NCBI GenBank assembly: GCA_028280195.1
Contig: JANQMH010000061.1
Span: forward strand, 1 to 64,000
Source: Exilibacterium sp.
GTDB taxonomy: Bacteria > Pseudomonadota > Gammaproteobacteria > Pseudomonadales > Cellvibrionaceae
Reading direction: 5' to 3'
Length of the DNA: 64,000 bases
Part shown: piece after piece, positions 42,207 through 51,400 of the stretch
Layout of the letters: each line of letters begins with the position of its first letter
Numbering within the stretch: position 1 is the first letter of the stretch
The notes under the pieces: model-generated
Databases searched by the model: none
The model's input: only the letters and a program-made list of their open reading frames with translations
What the model was told of the DNA's origin: nothing
Made by a program: the position numbers and the translations under genes

Positions 42207-43964
42207 TTACTTATCCTCCTCCCGCCCCTGGCCACCAACAATATTAGTAAGCGCAGAAGTCGCGGACTTTAACCCGCCAAAAAGCCCGCCTGACGGTGTC
42301 TTCGCTGGTGCTTCCGACAGCCCATAGGCAAGGCATCGATCCCTGGTCTCTTTAGGCACTTTTCTGTTTCCAACACAATCCGCCGCCAGCGTTTTGGCCT
42401 GTTTATCATCTTCCCTCTCAAGTGCAATCTGAATCTTAGCCGGATAAAAACTGTGAATGACCTCACCAAACTGCTCCTTTTGCCCAATCGCTTCAGAGGC
42501 AAAACCCGTCTGGCCATTTTCAAGCAGCAGATCCAACATCTCTGTCAAGGCACTATTCGGAACGGCGATATAGCTGTCGATCCTCTTGATATTGGTCAGC
42601 GCACTGCTCACCTTACCCTGATCGCGACGGATGCGATGGGCGGTAAATCTCTTATACGGATCGCCGTCTCTCGATCCGCTCAGCGCCGCGAGCCCCCGAC
42701 TGGCCGCTGTGTCCAGCTCGCCGTTCATGATGGCCACCTGCGCCATCTCTATTTTTTTATAGCTGGCGATGGACATCATCCCCGCTTTCCTATATTGGTC
42801 CAGCGATTGCGACTGGATCGGGCGCGCCCTTTGCCGCAGGGAGTAGTTTTCTGAAAGATGCTCTGCCAGCTTTTTTAACCTGCTGTCCGGGACCGGGTGG
42901 GCGCTTTTAAGGCGTTTCCAGGCAAAGTCCACTGCCGATTTCTCCAGCGATTTGACCAGGCCGGTTCCAACTTCGCTAAAGGCGCTGTTGAGATCACCTG
43001 TCAGCTCACCGTCTTCGTTAAACGATTTGATCTGCTCCGCCATGGCGGTCTGCACGGTGCTTACCAGGGTTTCCGAACTTTCATTCAGCATGTCGCTGAT
43101 CAGTTGTTCCACCAGGTAGGAGCTGCCAAGCCTTTCCAGGCTGTGTCTGAGCCCCAGTGGCGAGTAGCCGGCCCTGATCAACAGGTCGGCGGCGAGTAAA
43201 TCGGCCTTGGACTCCGCGTTCTTGCCCAGAACGCTGCTGTGATAGGCGCGGTAGAGTTCGGTGGCCCGCTCCCGCTGTTTGCCGGCCCTGAGTACCTTGA
43301 CCGAAAGTGTGTCCGTATCAAATTCGACCTTGTACTCTTTTTCACCGGTTTTTACCACCTGGCCGGCTTCAATGGTGTCGTGCAGGTTTTTGAAGGCTTC
43401 ATAGTCTTCGAACAGCTGCAGCGCAACATTGATGTAATTCGCTTTTTTGGTATGGCCCAATAGAATATGGGCGAGTTCATGGGCTACCAGCGCTGCCAGT
43501 TCGTCATCCGATTTCACATTGACCAGGCTGCCGTAGTACACCAGCATTTCATTGGCCACCAGGGCTTCGGCGCCATAGACAGAGGAGGCGCTGTCGGCAC
43601 GTACGAAGATGGCCATTTCCGGTACGCTGCCGGGCCAGCCCTGCAGCAGCCTGTTGGCAATATCGTATAGCGGCATAACGACCTTCGGGTTGTCGATAAT
43701 AAAACCGCGGTTGTAGATATCCTTGGGCTGCGAGTCTCCCGACCGGTGTTTCAACCAGTTTTTCAGGCTGATATAGTCGATCGATGCCTCGCCTGTCTTG
43801 CCTGTATAATACTTGGACTTGGTGACTATTTTGCTCTGCAGCACCGGCTCGGCGGATAGCGGCGGGGCCGCCACCGCTAGCGCTGTCAGCAGTAGCAGGC
43901 AGTAACAGAGCTGAGATGCGGTGTAGTTATATTTAATATAGTTACATTTAATATAGTTATTCAT
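42207..43964 (-). CDS. M48-family zinc metalloprotease with C-terminal repeat region
   Basis: A 585-residue exported peptidase. A signal segment lies at about 20-38 ('LLLLTALAVAAPPLSAEP'). The zinc motif HELAH is at 162-166, with the third ligand in 'AESKADLLAADLL' near residue 250. The region after about 400 is helical, TPR-like, and ends in a Gly-rich tail. This resembles BepA/YfgC-type periplasmic M48 proteases that control outer-membrane protein quality. The extreme N-terminus carries a short duplicated 'NYIK' coding repeat. It is co-oriented with the SH3-like and CHASE2 genes, 11 bases from the first. Confidence 0.87.
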   Translation of the reverse strand: MNNYIKCNYIKYNYTASQLCYCLLLLTALAVAAPPLSAEPVLQSKIVTKSKYYTGKTGEASIDYISLKNWLKHRSGDSQPKDIYNRGFIIDNPKVVMPLYDIANRLLQGWPGSVPEMAIFVRADSASSVYGAEALVANEMLVYYGSLVNVKSDDELAALVAHELAHILLGHTKKANYINVALQLFEDYEAFKNLHDTIEAGQVVKTGEKEYKVEFDTDTLSVKVLRAGKQRERATELYRAYHSSVLGKNAESKADLLAADLLIRAGYSPLGLRHSLERLGSSYLVEQLISDMLNESSETLVSTVQTAMAEQIKSFNEDGELTGDLNSAFSEVGTGLVKSLEKSAVDFAWKRLKSAHPVPDSRLKKLAEHLSENYSLRQRARPIQSQSLDQYRKAGMMSIASYKKIEMAQVAIMNGELDTAASRGLAALSGSRDGDPYKRFTAHRIRRDQGKVSSALTNIKRIDSYIAVPNSALTEMLDLLLENGQTGFASEAIGQKEQFGEVIHSFYPAKIQIALEREDDKQAKTLAADCVGNRKVPKETRDRCLAYGLSEAPAKTPSGGLFGGLKSATSALTNIVGGQGREEDK

Positions 43965-43975
43965 GTCCAGACCTT

Positions 43976-44425
43976 TTACTTTCCTTTACACGAGTCGCCA
44001 AAGCCCACGGAAACGCCGGATGTTTTGTCTTCCGACTGCGCAACTATCCCGTCCGGACAGTCAATACGCTGGGCCGGCCAGAGATCGACGACGCCCTGCT
44101 CGATCCATACCGTACCTTCATCCGGTATCTTGACCTGCAACATGGAGACCCCTTGCAGATCCTGCATATCCTCGATCTTCATTCCCTGCTTGGCAACGCC
44201 TTGGTCGTTCGTGACCTCGGTAAAAAGTTTTTTGAATTCCTTCTTTTTCTTCTGGCTCACCTCATTTAGCTCGCTGTCATAAAGTGATACCTTTTTCAGG
44301 TTTACGCCGATGATACAGGGCAGGTCGCCCTCTTCTGCCGCAGTTTGACAGTCGCCGGCATATGCCAGCTGTGCGGTCAGCAGGCCGGAAATTGCAATCG
44401 ATAGTAGTTTGACTGGTCTGGGCAT
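43976..44425 (-). CDS. Periplasmic SH3-like small protein, unknown
   Basis: A 149-residue protein with AGGAG upstream and a signal peptide ending near residue 23 ('TAQLAYAGD'). The mature part has the look of a bacterial SH3 domain ('VSLYDSELNEVSQ' followed by 'VKIPDEGTVWIEQGVVDLW') with a lysine-rich insertion and four cysteines. It lies between the CHASE2 and M48 genes, so it may link the two. The SH3 call is by pattern only. Confidence 0.6.
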   Translation of the reverse strand: MPRPVKLLSIAISGLLTAQLAYAGDCQTAAEEGDLPCIIGVNLKKVSLYDSELNEVSQKKKKEFKKLFTEVTNDQGVAKQGMKIEDMQDLQGVSMLQVKIPDEGTVWIEQGVVDLWPAQRIDCPDGIVAQSEDKTSGVSVGFGDSCKGK

Positions 44426-44481
44426 TTCTCATTCTCCTATAGTTTTTGCTATTAAAGTTTGCGAATAGTTTTATCAAAAAA

Positions 44482-46401
44482 TCAGCCGCAGCTTTTTCGG
44501 AAAGCCTTTACCAGTTTCAGGTCTTTTCCATGGGCTTCCCTGGTCAATCTCCACCAGTGCCTGGCGCTGAGCCAGATCAACCATAGATAAACGGCGGTAA
44601 AGATAGTGTATATTTCGTCTGTGCTATGGGGCCGAATACTGAAGTAGACTATGGGCATGAAGAAAAGAATGCAGGCGATAGCTACAAATATCGATATCAG
44701 CATTAGTATGGTAAGGCCGAGGATGCCGGCGTTAAACATATTCGCGGCGGTTATATTAGGGGCTTTTATACTGGGGGCTTTGCCGTTTCCGCCGTTACGC
44801 TGATCTGTTAATGACCGCGCCCAGCCGGCACTGACCGCCAGAACAGGCTGCAGGTAAAACTGTATGGCTTCAAGCAAAATGGCGGCGCGTATGGCGCTGA
44901 AATGACGTAGTGCCACAAGCTCGCCAGAGCCGATAAGCCCCAGCAGTGCGGCGACGCCGACCCAGTTTTCCGGAGCGTAGCGCCTTGCCACCCAGAACAG
45001 GCAAATCAATAGCGCCATGGCCAGAATAATGGTGAGGCCGGACACAACCCGGATTAGGGCCAGCTTGGCCTGTTGTTTTTCAGAGAACCCGGTCTTGCCT
45101 CTTTTAGTTCGCCGCTTTGCCAATCTGGCCTCGGTCCAGTCGTTGATCAGTATCATAAATAAGGCGATGGAAAAAATAATGGCTGCGGTCAGCGTTTGCA
45201 GGGGTATGGCGGACTCGTTCGGCATATTGCGCAGAAAGGCATCGCCGTATTCGATAAGGTTGTCGAGCGCCATTGCGTGCCAGAAAACCCCCGGTACATA
45301 ACCGTGAATATGCGACTCGATGGTGTCCTGTTGAAAGTCCAGCGCCGTGCCCACCAGCACTACTTTTCCTTTGACGAGTTCCTCGAGGTCCTTGAATGAC
45401 GCCGACTGGGCATAGCGGGCGCCGACGTGATTGTGGTAGAGACAGCGTGGTCGCCAATCACCGTTGAATAGCTTTTTCACCAGCAGGGTGATGGCTTCGG
45501 CGCTGGTTGCAAGCAGGCCGCCGCTTTGTTTTGCGCATGAAACGGGTTTTCCGTTTTCGTCCAGGGTGCCGGTCATTTCATAGTATTCGCGCATGGCATC
45601 TGTTGGCGCATATCCCCACTGCAGATACATCTCCTTGTGCTCTTGGTCTTTGCTAATAAATTTGCACTGATCATCGTAGCGGCGGTCTGGATGGCGGCAC
45701 CAGATCTGGTAGAGAGAGTAGGCGGCAGTCGGCCTGAAACAGTAGGCTGATACGGCGGGATCGCAATTGCGGACGATGTCCGTAAGCCTGTAGCGGTGGT
45801 TCATTTCGTTGACCTCCGCCAGCGCTGTCCGCGGCGGTCGATTGATTTCAATGGTGTTGTCGTCGTGTCGCAGGCGGATTTCCGGGTCCGGTTCCGATAA
45901 CAGGCTGGCCAGGACGACAGGGACCTGGTCTTCTTCCGCGCAGCTTTGCAGCGAGCTATGGTCGGCGCAGTCGATATGCTCCAGGGCCTGGTAAAATGCA
46001 GAGATTTCCCTGCGGCGGGAATCGTTTTGCGCGGTGAAGAAGACATCCAGAAATATCGCCGCCGGCTGTGCCGCGGCGATTCTCGTCAACAGGCGCCGGT
46101 GATCCGCCAGCCTGATAGGCCATTTTTGCTGCAGCCGGTCGAGATAGTCCTGGTCGTAAAGAATCACGACGATATTGTCCTGGCCGCGATGGGCACTGCC
46201 GCCGTAAAAAGGCGAAAGCACCGAACTGACCAGCAGTCCGGACAGATGATCAGATGCTTCGACCAGGCCCAGAGGGTCTGTTTTCGATTGAAACCACAGC
46301 ACACCGACGATCATTAACAGGTAGGCGAGCGCGCGCAGGCCCGGCCGGTTCAGTTTTGTTATAATTGTTTTTTCGGTTGTCAGTGACATCTTGCCACGCA
46401 T
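44482..46401 (-). CDS. CHASE2-domain membrane protein without a recognisable output domain
   Basis: A 639-residue protein. One membrane helix (about 23-40) precedes a large periplasmic CHASE2 sensor domain: 'DNIVVILYDQDYLDRLQ', 'AAIFLDVFFTA', 'KGKVVLVGTALDFQQDTIES' and 'IHGYVPGVFWHAMALDNLI'. At least five helices follow from about 405 to the C-terminus. CHASE2 normally feeds kinases, cyclases or GGDEF domains; none is present here. An ATG at 46389 is also possible. It is first in a minus-strand cluster with an SH3-like protein and an M48 protease. Confidence 0.85.
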   Translation of the reverse strand: MRGKMSLTTEKTIITKLNRPGLRALAYLLMIVGVLWFQSKTDPLGLVEASDHLSGLLVSSVLSPFYGGSAHRGQDNIVVILYDQDYLDRLQQKWPIRLADHRRLLTRIAAAQPAAIFLDVFFTAQNDSRRREISAFYQALEHIDCADHSSLQSCAEEDQVPVVLASLLSEPDPEIRLRHDDNTIEINRPPRTALAEVNEMNHRYRLTDIVRNCDPAVSAYCFRPTAAYSLYQIWCRHPDRRYDDQCKFISKDQEHKEMYLQWGYAPTDAMREYYEMTGTLDENGKPVSCAKQSGGLLATSAEAITLLVKKLFNGDWRPRCLYHNHVGARYAQSASFKDLEELVKGKVVLVGTALDFQQDTIESHIHGYVPGVFWHAMALDNLIEYGDAFLRNMPNESAIPLQTLTAAIIFSIALFMILINDWTEARLAKRRTKRGKTGFSEKQQAKLALIRVVSGLTIILAMALLICLFWVARRYAPENWVGVAALLGLIGSGELVALRHFSAIRAAILLEAIQFYLQPVLAVSAGWARSLTDQRNGGNGKAPSIKAPNITAANMFNAGILGLTILMLISIFVAIACILFFMPIVYFSIRPHSTDEIYTIFTAVYLWLIWLSARHWWRLTREAHGKDLKLVKAFRKSCG

Positions 46402-47288
46402 CCTGCGATCAAAATTACCGGCTGGCTTTCTACCTTCTCGGCTACAGATTGATGCCGTTAGTAGAGCTTGCTGATATAAAAAGCTAGCGGTTTTATACTA
46501 AAATTATTCACTCAGCGCGGCTCGAGCCAGCTGTGTACTGTGTTTTGTTATGGCGGTTAGCAATCAGCATCGATGTAAAGAAAGTTGCAGTGACCGTTTG
46601 CTGTGAAATAAATGTTTCATAGCTGCTGTTAACGCACAATAATCCGGTCCGTTTGAGATGCTGAAGCAATCAGCTTTTTTTCCGCTCGATTTCTATTACG
46701 CAATAGATTTTATTTACCTCAAAAAAAATTTCTTTTATTTAGTCAATCAGCATCACCGCATGCTCCTGCCTATAGCTGCCAAATCTTTTGATTGACACGC
46801 ATTGGTTAATGATTTTTATGGTACTTATGAGTAGTAAGCCAGCAGGCACAGGCTATTCGGCCCGGTTATGGTCTTTATGATTGGGAAAGTGTGCGCACAG
46901 CGGAGAGCTTACATTGAGAAAAAATAAATAACAGTGATCTCGGTAATCGCAATTCGGTATAACAATATCTGGATGACATTGCCGGATAAAATACCGGTGT
47001 GCAACATCGCCGATGCCGTGCGGAAAAACCGGGCGGATATTTCACTGGCAGAATATTGGCAGCGGGTTGTAGAGCCATCTTGGCAATATTGCTGTAAAGG
47101 AGGGGCGACTGTTTTCTGCGCGCTGACCGCTGTCCGGCCCGGTCGCGAACAGCGTCAAACTTAACAGGGCAGCTGTGTGGCGGCTGTTTGATATCGGGTA
47201 TTACTGCGCGCTGGTCGATGGCCCTATCGTTGTAAACCTGATTGCGCTGTAGAATCTGACTGCCTTGTAAAACCTGACCGGGAACACT
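46402..47288. other. Long gene-free gap
   Basis: Nearly 890 bases, AT-rich from about 46470 to 46870. It separates the divergent CHASE2 and hydrolase genes and must contain both promoters. A TTGACA at 46792 is a weak candidate -35 without a good partner. A 76-codon plus-strand ORF at 46934-47164 has no ribosome site or recognisable feature and is not called. Confidence 0.5.
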
Positions 47289-48362
47289 ATGAAAAAATAC
47301 GTTTTGAGGCTGTGGCCTGTTTTGGGCTTTGTCTTGGGGGCAGGCGCCTGTTTTGCGGCTGATGCAAAGGAAAACAAGCGGCTTTATCGGCAAGCCCTGG
47401 CGCTCTATGAAAAAACCGAACGGGAGAATCGCCGCTTTGCCCGGGTAAACGGCATTCGCCTGGCGTACCTGGAGTTTGGCCCCGGGCACGCCGTGCCGTT
47501 GGTCTGGCTGCCTGCGTCGGATTCCACCGGGTATGAAATTCTGCTTCACAGTCGTGGCCTGGTCGCGGCCGGTTATCGGGTGATTGCGGTTGATTACCGG
47601 GGCCTGGGAAAAACCCAAATCGATGATTTCCATATCTCTCTCTACCATGTGGCGGATGATATCGCTGAACTGATGGATCAATTGGGATTGCGCCAAGCGG
47701 TTGTGGGCGGTTGGTCCAAAGGCGGGTATGCGGCCACTGCCTTCTATGACACCTATCCGGAACGCACACTCGGTTTATTGCTGGAGGACGGCGGCTCCTG
47801 GTCACAGCAGATGGTGCTGGATGAGCAGCGCCTGAAAGACCCGGCGGCCTGGGCCGCGGAGAACGACAAACGCAAGGAGGCGTTTGCCGGCCGCAAAGTG
47901 CGGCAGTTTGACCGGCGCTACGATGCGTTTCTATCAGCTCTGCGGCGGCCCGCCAGTGACCTGCCTGTGGAGGTGGCCGCCGGCATTGTGGCCAAATGGC
48001 GGCAGAACCGCGACGGCCGTTGGGTTTTTCATATCGATGACCGCCTGATGTTCGGAGACGGCAGCGGCTGGACGCTGCTGGCACCGTCCCGGTTTCCGTT
48101 ACTGCAGCGCAGTCAACAGCTGATGATACCGGAGGTGATTTTCCGCAACCTCGATGTGCCGGTGCATATTATCGACCCGGTGTCGGAGCCCGATGACCTT
48201 CCGGTTAGCGGGCAGAACCGCGCCCTGCAGCGCCGGCACCCGGATCTTATCGTGCATGAGATATATGAAAATGCCTCCCATGCCGTGCATTTTGAGTATC
48301 CGCAAAAAGTCGTCGCAAGCGCCAAAGCGCTGCTGCTGAGGGTGCAGCACAGAAAAAACTAG
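47289..48362 (+). CDS. Exported alpha/beta hydrolase
   Basis: A 357-residue protein with a signal peptide to about residue 23 ('LGAGACFAAD'). The alpha/beta fold begins near 55 ('VNGIRLAYLEFGPG'). The nucleophile elbow is 'GGWSKGG' and the C-terminal histidine is in 'ENASHAVHFEYP'. The catalytic acid is probably in 'HIIDPVSEPDD'. Compared with common esterases, the elbow has W before the serine. The gene ends at a long hairpin shared with the convergent PKD protein. The substrate is unknown. Confidence 0.83.
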   Translation: MKKYVLRLWPVLGFVLGAGACFAADAKENKRLYRQALALYEKTERENRRFARVNGIRLAYLEFGPGHAVPLVWLPASDSTGYEILLHSRGLVAAGYRVIAVDYRGLGKTQIDDFHISLYHVADDIAELMDQLGLRQAVVGGWSKGGYAATAFYDTYPERTLGLLLEDGGSWSQQMVLDEQRLKDPAAWAAENDKRKEAFAGRKVRQFDRRYDAFLSALRRPASDLPVEVAAGIVAKWRQNRDGRWVFHIDDRLMFGDGSGWTLLAPSRFPLLQRSQQLMIPEVIFRNLDVPVHIIDPVSEPDDLPVSGQNRALQRRHPDLIVHEIYENASHAVHFEYPQKVVASAKALLLRVQHRKN

Positions 48363-48374
48363 GGGGACTTGATT

Positions 48375-48403
48375 CCCCTTGCCATCCCGCGGATGGCAAG
48401 GGG
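48375..48403. terminator. 13-bp hairpin between convergent genes
   Basis: CCCCTTGCCATCC pairs perfectly with GGATGGCAAGGGG around a 3-base loop, midway between two convergent stop codons. The stem is strong but no T-tract follows on either strand. A bidirectional terminator is likely by position. Confidence 0.6.
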
Positions 48404-48425
48404 AGAGGGCAGCCTGTGCGCCTGC

Positions 48426-51400
48426 CTACTCGGGGTCGACGCATTCCAGGTCCATATTGGTCTGGAACGTAAAGTCGGACTTGACGGTATGGCGCTCGGC
48501 GAAGAACAGGTCGAAGGAGTAGCGGTTGCCCTTTACCAGCCCCAGGCTGTCGGCGACATCATCGATATTGACGCTCTTTTCGATGGCCAGGTGCACGCCG
48601 CCGATATCGATCACCAGTTTGCCATTGATAAACAGCCACAGGTCGTCATCGCCGATAAACTTGAATACCTCACCGCCCTTGTAGTCGAACACCAGGTGGG
48701 CTTCGAGGGTGAAGTGATAGTTGTGATCCGGGTTGGTCAGTCCGGTATTGCCCCAGCCCTCACCGTCGATGGGGAAGAAGTTATTGCTGCTGTATTCCCA
48801 CAGGGTGGAATCGGCTTGCCGCGAGATGGTCAGGGTTTTGGGGATATTGATATTCACACCGGGCACATCCCGATACCACTGGTTGAAGTTTTTCTTGCCG
48901 GTGGTGGTGGGTGTGGAGCCGGAGTTTTTCCGGTAGACCGGCAGCCCGTCGCTGCCCAGGGTGGACCTGACGATGCCGTAATCCACGCCGGTTCTGTATT
49001 CGAAATCCGGGTGCGAACGCTTGAAGTCCCTGATGGTCACCGGCAGCGTGCGCTTGGTTTCATGGGAGATTTCGCAGACATCCGGCTTGGCTGTTACGGC
49101 GATGCTGACGGTATCGGGGTAGCTGTCGAGCAGGCCGTCGTTAACCATTAGCTGCACGATATAGGTGCCCTCGATATCCACTTCCAGCGCCGGTGTCACG
49201 GCGTCGTCGTTTTCCAGCAGCGCGTTGCTGCCCTCGGGCGTGTGAATCAGGCTCCACTGATAAGTGAGATCGCTGCCCTCGGGGTCGTAGCTGGCCGAGC
49301 CGTCCAGCGCTACCCGCGTGCCGGCCTCAACGCCCTGGTCGGCCCCGGCGTCGGCCACCGGGCGCAGGTTTTCGCTGGTGAGTCTGACGGTATCGGGCTG
49401 GCTGTCGACGCTGCCGTCGTTGACGATCAGCTGTACCACATACTCGCCGTAGGCGTCGATATTGAGCGTCGGCGTCACATTGTTGATATCGGACAGTTCC
49501 GCACTGCTCGCTGCCGGTTTGTGCAGCAGGTCCCAGCGATAGCTCAGCGGGTCGCCGTCGGCATCGGAACTGGCGCTGCCGTCGAGTGTGGCCAGCGAGC
49601 CGATCTCGACTCCCCGATCGGCGCCGGCATTGGCCACCGGCGCGGTGTTCTGCTCGGCGGTGACGATGACCGTGTCGGGGGTGCTGTCCTCATAGCCGTC
49701 GTTGACTACCAGCTGCAGCATGAAGGTGCCGGCCGCATCCAGCGTTATGCCCGGGTTGACCGCGGTGGCGTCGCTGAGGGTTGCCGCGCTCGCCGCCGGC
49801 TTGGAGGCGATATTCCAGCGGTAGGTCAGGGTATCGCCATCGACATCGCTGCTGCCGGAACCGTCGAGGCTGATGTCGTCGCCGACCATACCGGTCTGGT
49901 CGGCGCCGGCGTCGGCCAGCGGTTTGGTGTTGTTGAAGCTCAGCGTTACCGTGTCGGCGGCACTGGCGGCCCTGCCGTCGTGGACAATCAGCTCTACCAC
50001 ATAGGTCTCGGTGCCGGTCAGGGTGATGGTCGGCGCCACCGCGGTCGGGTCAGACAACTGCGATGCCGGGTTTGGCGGGCTGATAATGCGCCAGGCGTAG
50101 GTCAGGCTGTCGCCGTCGAGATCGCTGCTGCCGGAGCCGTCCAGCGCCAGGGTCTGATCGACTCTGAAGTGCTGGTCCGGGCCGGCATTGGCCACCGGCC
50201 TGTTGTTGGGTGTGGCCACCGTCAGGTTCACGGTATCGGGGTTGCTGTCCAGCTCGCCGTCGTTGACGATCAGCTGCACGGTATAGCCGCCTTCCAGGTC
50301 GGCGGTGATTCGCGGATTCACCGTATCGGCACCTGCGAGGGCGGCCGCGCTGCCATCCGGGCTTGCCAGCAGTGTCCAGCGATAGCTCAGCGGCTCGCCC
50401 TCGGGATCGCGGCTGGCCGAACCGTCGAGTGTGAACTGCTGGCCGGGCACGCCGCTCTGGTCGGCACCGGCATTGGCGACAGGTGGTTTCTGCGCTGTGC
50501 TCAGGGTGATGTTGACGCTGTCGCTGGCACTGTCCAGTTCACCGTCATTGACCACCAGCGAGGCGGTGTAGATACCGGCTACCGCGCCGCTGAAGCTGGG
50601 ATTGACGCTGTTGGCATTGGCCAGCATGGCGTTGCCGCCGTCCGGCTGTGCACTCAGCACCCAGCGGTAGCTCAGCGGGTCGCCGTCCGGGTCGCGGCTG
50701 CCGCTGCCGTCCAGGGTCACGGTGGTGTTGGTGGCCGCCGACCTGTCGGCGCCGGCGTTGGCCACCGGCGCGCGGTTGTTGTGCGGCGGCATATTGGCGG
50801 TAATGGTGACGGTGTCGGGAGCGCTGTCGTAAACGCCGTCGTTGACGATCAGCTCCACCGTATAGTTACCGGCCAGGTCCGGGGTCAGGCGCGGTGCCGC
50901 GCCGGCGCCGCTGAGCGCGGCGGTGCTGCCGTCCGGGCGGGCGATGATCATCCAGCTATAGCTGATCGCATCGCCGTCCGCATCGCTGCTGTTGGAGCCG
51001 TCCAGCGTCGCGGTGGCACCGAGCAGCAGGGTCTGGTCGGGGCCGGCGTCGGCGACGGGGGCATTGTTGGGTGGCAGCACGGTCAGCGTCAGGCTGTCGG
51101 GGCTGCTTTCCAGTTCGCCGTCGCTGACTACCAGTTGAATCTGGTAAACGCCGATCTGATCCGGTGTCAGCCGCGGGTTGACCTGGGCGGCATCAGCCAG
51201 CGCGGCGTTGCTGTTAGCGGGAGTGGATTGCAGCGACCAGTAGTAGCTCAGCGGATCGCCGTCGGGGTCGGTACTGGCGGAGCCGTCGAACACGAAGGTC
51301 TCGCCCAGGTAGCCGCTGCGATCGGGGCCGGCCATGGCCACCGGCGCTTTGTTGTCGAATTCGCATTGGATTTGAGTGGCGTCTTCGTTATCGACGAAAT

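Noticed and set aside
46934-47164. A 76-codon ORF in the long gap before the hydrolase
   Set aside because: No ribosome site, no signal and no recognisable composition; probably chance.
46875-48084. Two long minus-strand frames across the hydrolase start
   Set aside because: They overlap the clearly coding plus-strand hydrolase and contain no recognisable features.
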